Shown: positions 12,931 through 14,039 of the stretch, one piece after another
How the letters are laid out: the number at the start of each line of letters is the position of its first letter
How positions within the stretch are numbered: the stretch's first letter is position 1
NCBI GenBank assembly: GCA_029240015.1
Contig: JARBTU010000017.1
Location: 1-14,039, forward strand
Length of the DNA stretch: 14,039 nucleotides
Source of the DNA: Oscillospiraceae bacterium
GTDB taxonomy: Bacteria; Bacillota; Clostridia; Oscillospirales; Ruminococcaceae
Reading direction: 5' to 3'
Made by a program: the position numbers and the translations under genes
Notes under the pieces: generated by a model
What the model was told of the DNA's origin: nothing
Databases searched by the model: none
Seen by the model: only the letters and a program-made list of their open reading frames with translations

Positions 12931-14039
12931 TTGTCATTCATAAAAAGCTTAAAGAAAAATATCAAGTTTATATTGGTTGGACTAATGATACTGTTGAGTT
13001 TAACTGTCATTGTTCTGTGTACTGTTTATGCTGTATCCAGAAACAATGACACGGCTAAAGTCAACGCAATCAATAACAGCTCTGTCGTTGAAATTCAAAG
13101 CAACGGTGAAGAGCCTCAGATCCCTGTTGAAGACGTAAAACCATTAAATTTAAACCTTCCCAGTGATTTGAGGGCATTTTATTTATCACCCAAAACTGAT
13201 TTTTATAATAATGTAAATGACAGCGAACAAGTCATCTCAAACAAAATTAAATCGGTTGTAGATAAGACCAAAGCATTGGGTTTCAATTCTTTGGTGGTGG
13301 ACACAAAGCTTGACAATACGTTTATCTATGATTCCGATTATGCAGACCATACAAAGGTTGATGCGCTCAAAATGATACAGGAGCAGGCGCAGGATGCCGG
13401 TCTTTCTGTGTATGCCGTATACTATGTTAATTCTGCTTTACAGAAAGAATCATCAGACACAAAAACGTATCTGAATTTTGATAAAATCAACGCGTTATCG
13501 GATTTTGTGAAAAATTATAATTTAGACGGAGTCCTATTGGACGATTACTATTCACAAAAAAACGCAGATACCTATTCTGGATACATGACCTTTGGAGGAA
13601 ACATCGGGTATGAACAATGGCTTACCCAAAACACATCTTATCTTATTTCCTCGGCAATAAATGCTGCTCATGATGTTTCAAATACTACAGCAGTCGGGCT
13701 TTTGTTAGACCCTGTGTGGGCAACAAAGACCCAAAACAAAAACGGGATTGATGTGAAAAGTAATTTTAGCGCGTTAAAAAACGGATTTGCAGACACAAAA
13801 CAGATGTTAGAAAAAAAGCTAGCGGATTTCGTCGCTGTGAAGTCCTTGTTTGCAATTGATGATCCGTCACAGCCTTTTGAGAAAGTAGTCAAATGGTGGG
13901 GTGCTGTATCAAGTAAATCCCAGACCCCATTGTATGTAGTCCACGATGGAACCAAAGTTTGCACCGCAAACAAAGGATGGGCAGGGTATGACCAGCTTAC
14001 AAGACAGGTAGCGTCAGGCTTGAAAACAAAAGGATACAG
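12931..14039 (+). CDS. Membrane-anchored, diverged GHL10-like protein (3' end outside window)
   Basis: The frame starting at TTG 12931 (CAGGAG at 12915-12920, ten bases away) stays open for 369 codons to the window edge. The N-terminus is basic (SFIKSLKKNIK), then one membrane helix (about 12-35) without a lipobox; residues 36-78 are a polar linker. From residue 80 it aligns by eye with the upstream lipoprotein: LRAFYLSP, TKALGFNSLVVDTKLDNTFIY, LDGVLLDDYYSQ (199-208) and DFVAVKSLFAIDDPSQPFEKVVKWW (299-323, against DYIAPQIYFGFENQSQPFDKTLKTW). The DGxxxDDY core is kept, but HAWVNP, LNPAHPEVR and APQIY motifs are lost. It is probably a paralogue used for binding or structure. Sixteen-base spacing implies co-transcription with the lipoprotein. 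Confidence 0.82.
   Translation, partial: MSFIKSLKKNIKFILVGLMILLSLTVIVLCTVYAVSRNNDTAKVNAINNSSVVEIQSNGEEPQIPVEDVKPLNLNLPSDLRAFYLSPKTDFYNNVNDSEQVISNKIKSVVDKTKALGFNSLVVDTKLDNTFIYDSDYADHTKVDALKMIQEQAQDAGLSVYAVYYVNSALQKESSDTKTYLNFDKINALSDFVKNYNLDGVLLDDYYSQKNADTYSGYMTFGGNIGYEQWLTQNTSYLISSAINAAHDVSNTTAVGLLLDPVWATKTQNKNGIDVKSNFSALKNGFADTKQMLEKKLADFVAVKSLFAIDDPSQPFEKVVKWWGAVSSKSQTPLYVVHDGTKVCTANKGWAGYDQLTRQVASGLKTKGY

Overview
The window is a low-GC, spore-former-type Firmicutes chromosome segment. It is most likely from a Clostridia lineage, perhaps Oscillospirales/Ruminococcaceae; that placement is inferred from protein flavour and gene order, not from a marker gene. Every gene I can support is on the + strand. 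I see no tRNA, rRNA, CRISPR array, insertion sequence or phage gene, and base composition is even throughout.

Left part (1-3480): the 3' end of a metallo-beta-lactamase-fold hydrolase overlaps a full hemZ (radical SAM coproporphyrinogen dehydrogenase family). hemZ in turn overlaps a P-loop uridine/nucleoside kinase. A good sigma-A-type promoter then starts a small coiled-coil zinc-ribbon protein gene, which ends at a strong hairpin terminator.

Middle (3486-8690): a run with no visible terminator carries purine nucleoside phosphorylase (punA), an MTA/SAH/adenosine-deaminase-type amidohydrolase, a SpoVB/YabM-like flippase, mazG and an HU gene, closed by a 16-bp-stem terminator. The first two genes form a purine nucleoside salvage pair: deamination of adenosine-type nucleosides followed by phosphorolysis of 6-oxopurine nucleosides.

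Right-centre (8699-10790): rqcP(yabO)-yabP-yabQ-divIC-yabR. With yabM and mazG upstream, this matches the order yabM-yabN(mazG)-yabO-yabP-yabQ-divIC-yabR in Bacillus subtilis. Here HU is inserted and the tetrapyrrole-methylase half of YabN is absent. The block mixes sporulation (yabP, yabQ), ribosome quality control (rqcP), division (divIC) and RNA binding (yabR). The signals between these genes are the most unusual part of the window. A perfect 24-bp inverted repeat buries the yabP ribosome binding site and doubles as a terminator. divIC has its own promoter inside yabQ. Three successive inverted repeats lie in front of yabR.

Right end (10790-14039): where B. subtilis carries spoIIE, there is a small two-helix membrane protein with a near-consensus sigma-A promoter. 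It is followed by a lipoprotein with a GHL10 (DUF187/YngK-like) glycosidase-like domain, preceded by an exact sigma-E-type -10 box. Last comes a second, membrane-anchored and strongly diverged GHL10-like protein that runs off the window and looks like a pseudoenzyme. I did not find a clearly new multi-gene system; the best leads are the yabP hairpin and the GHL10 pair.
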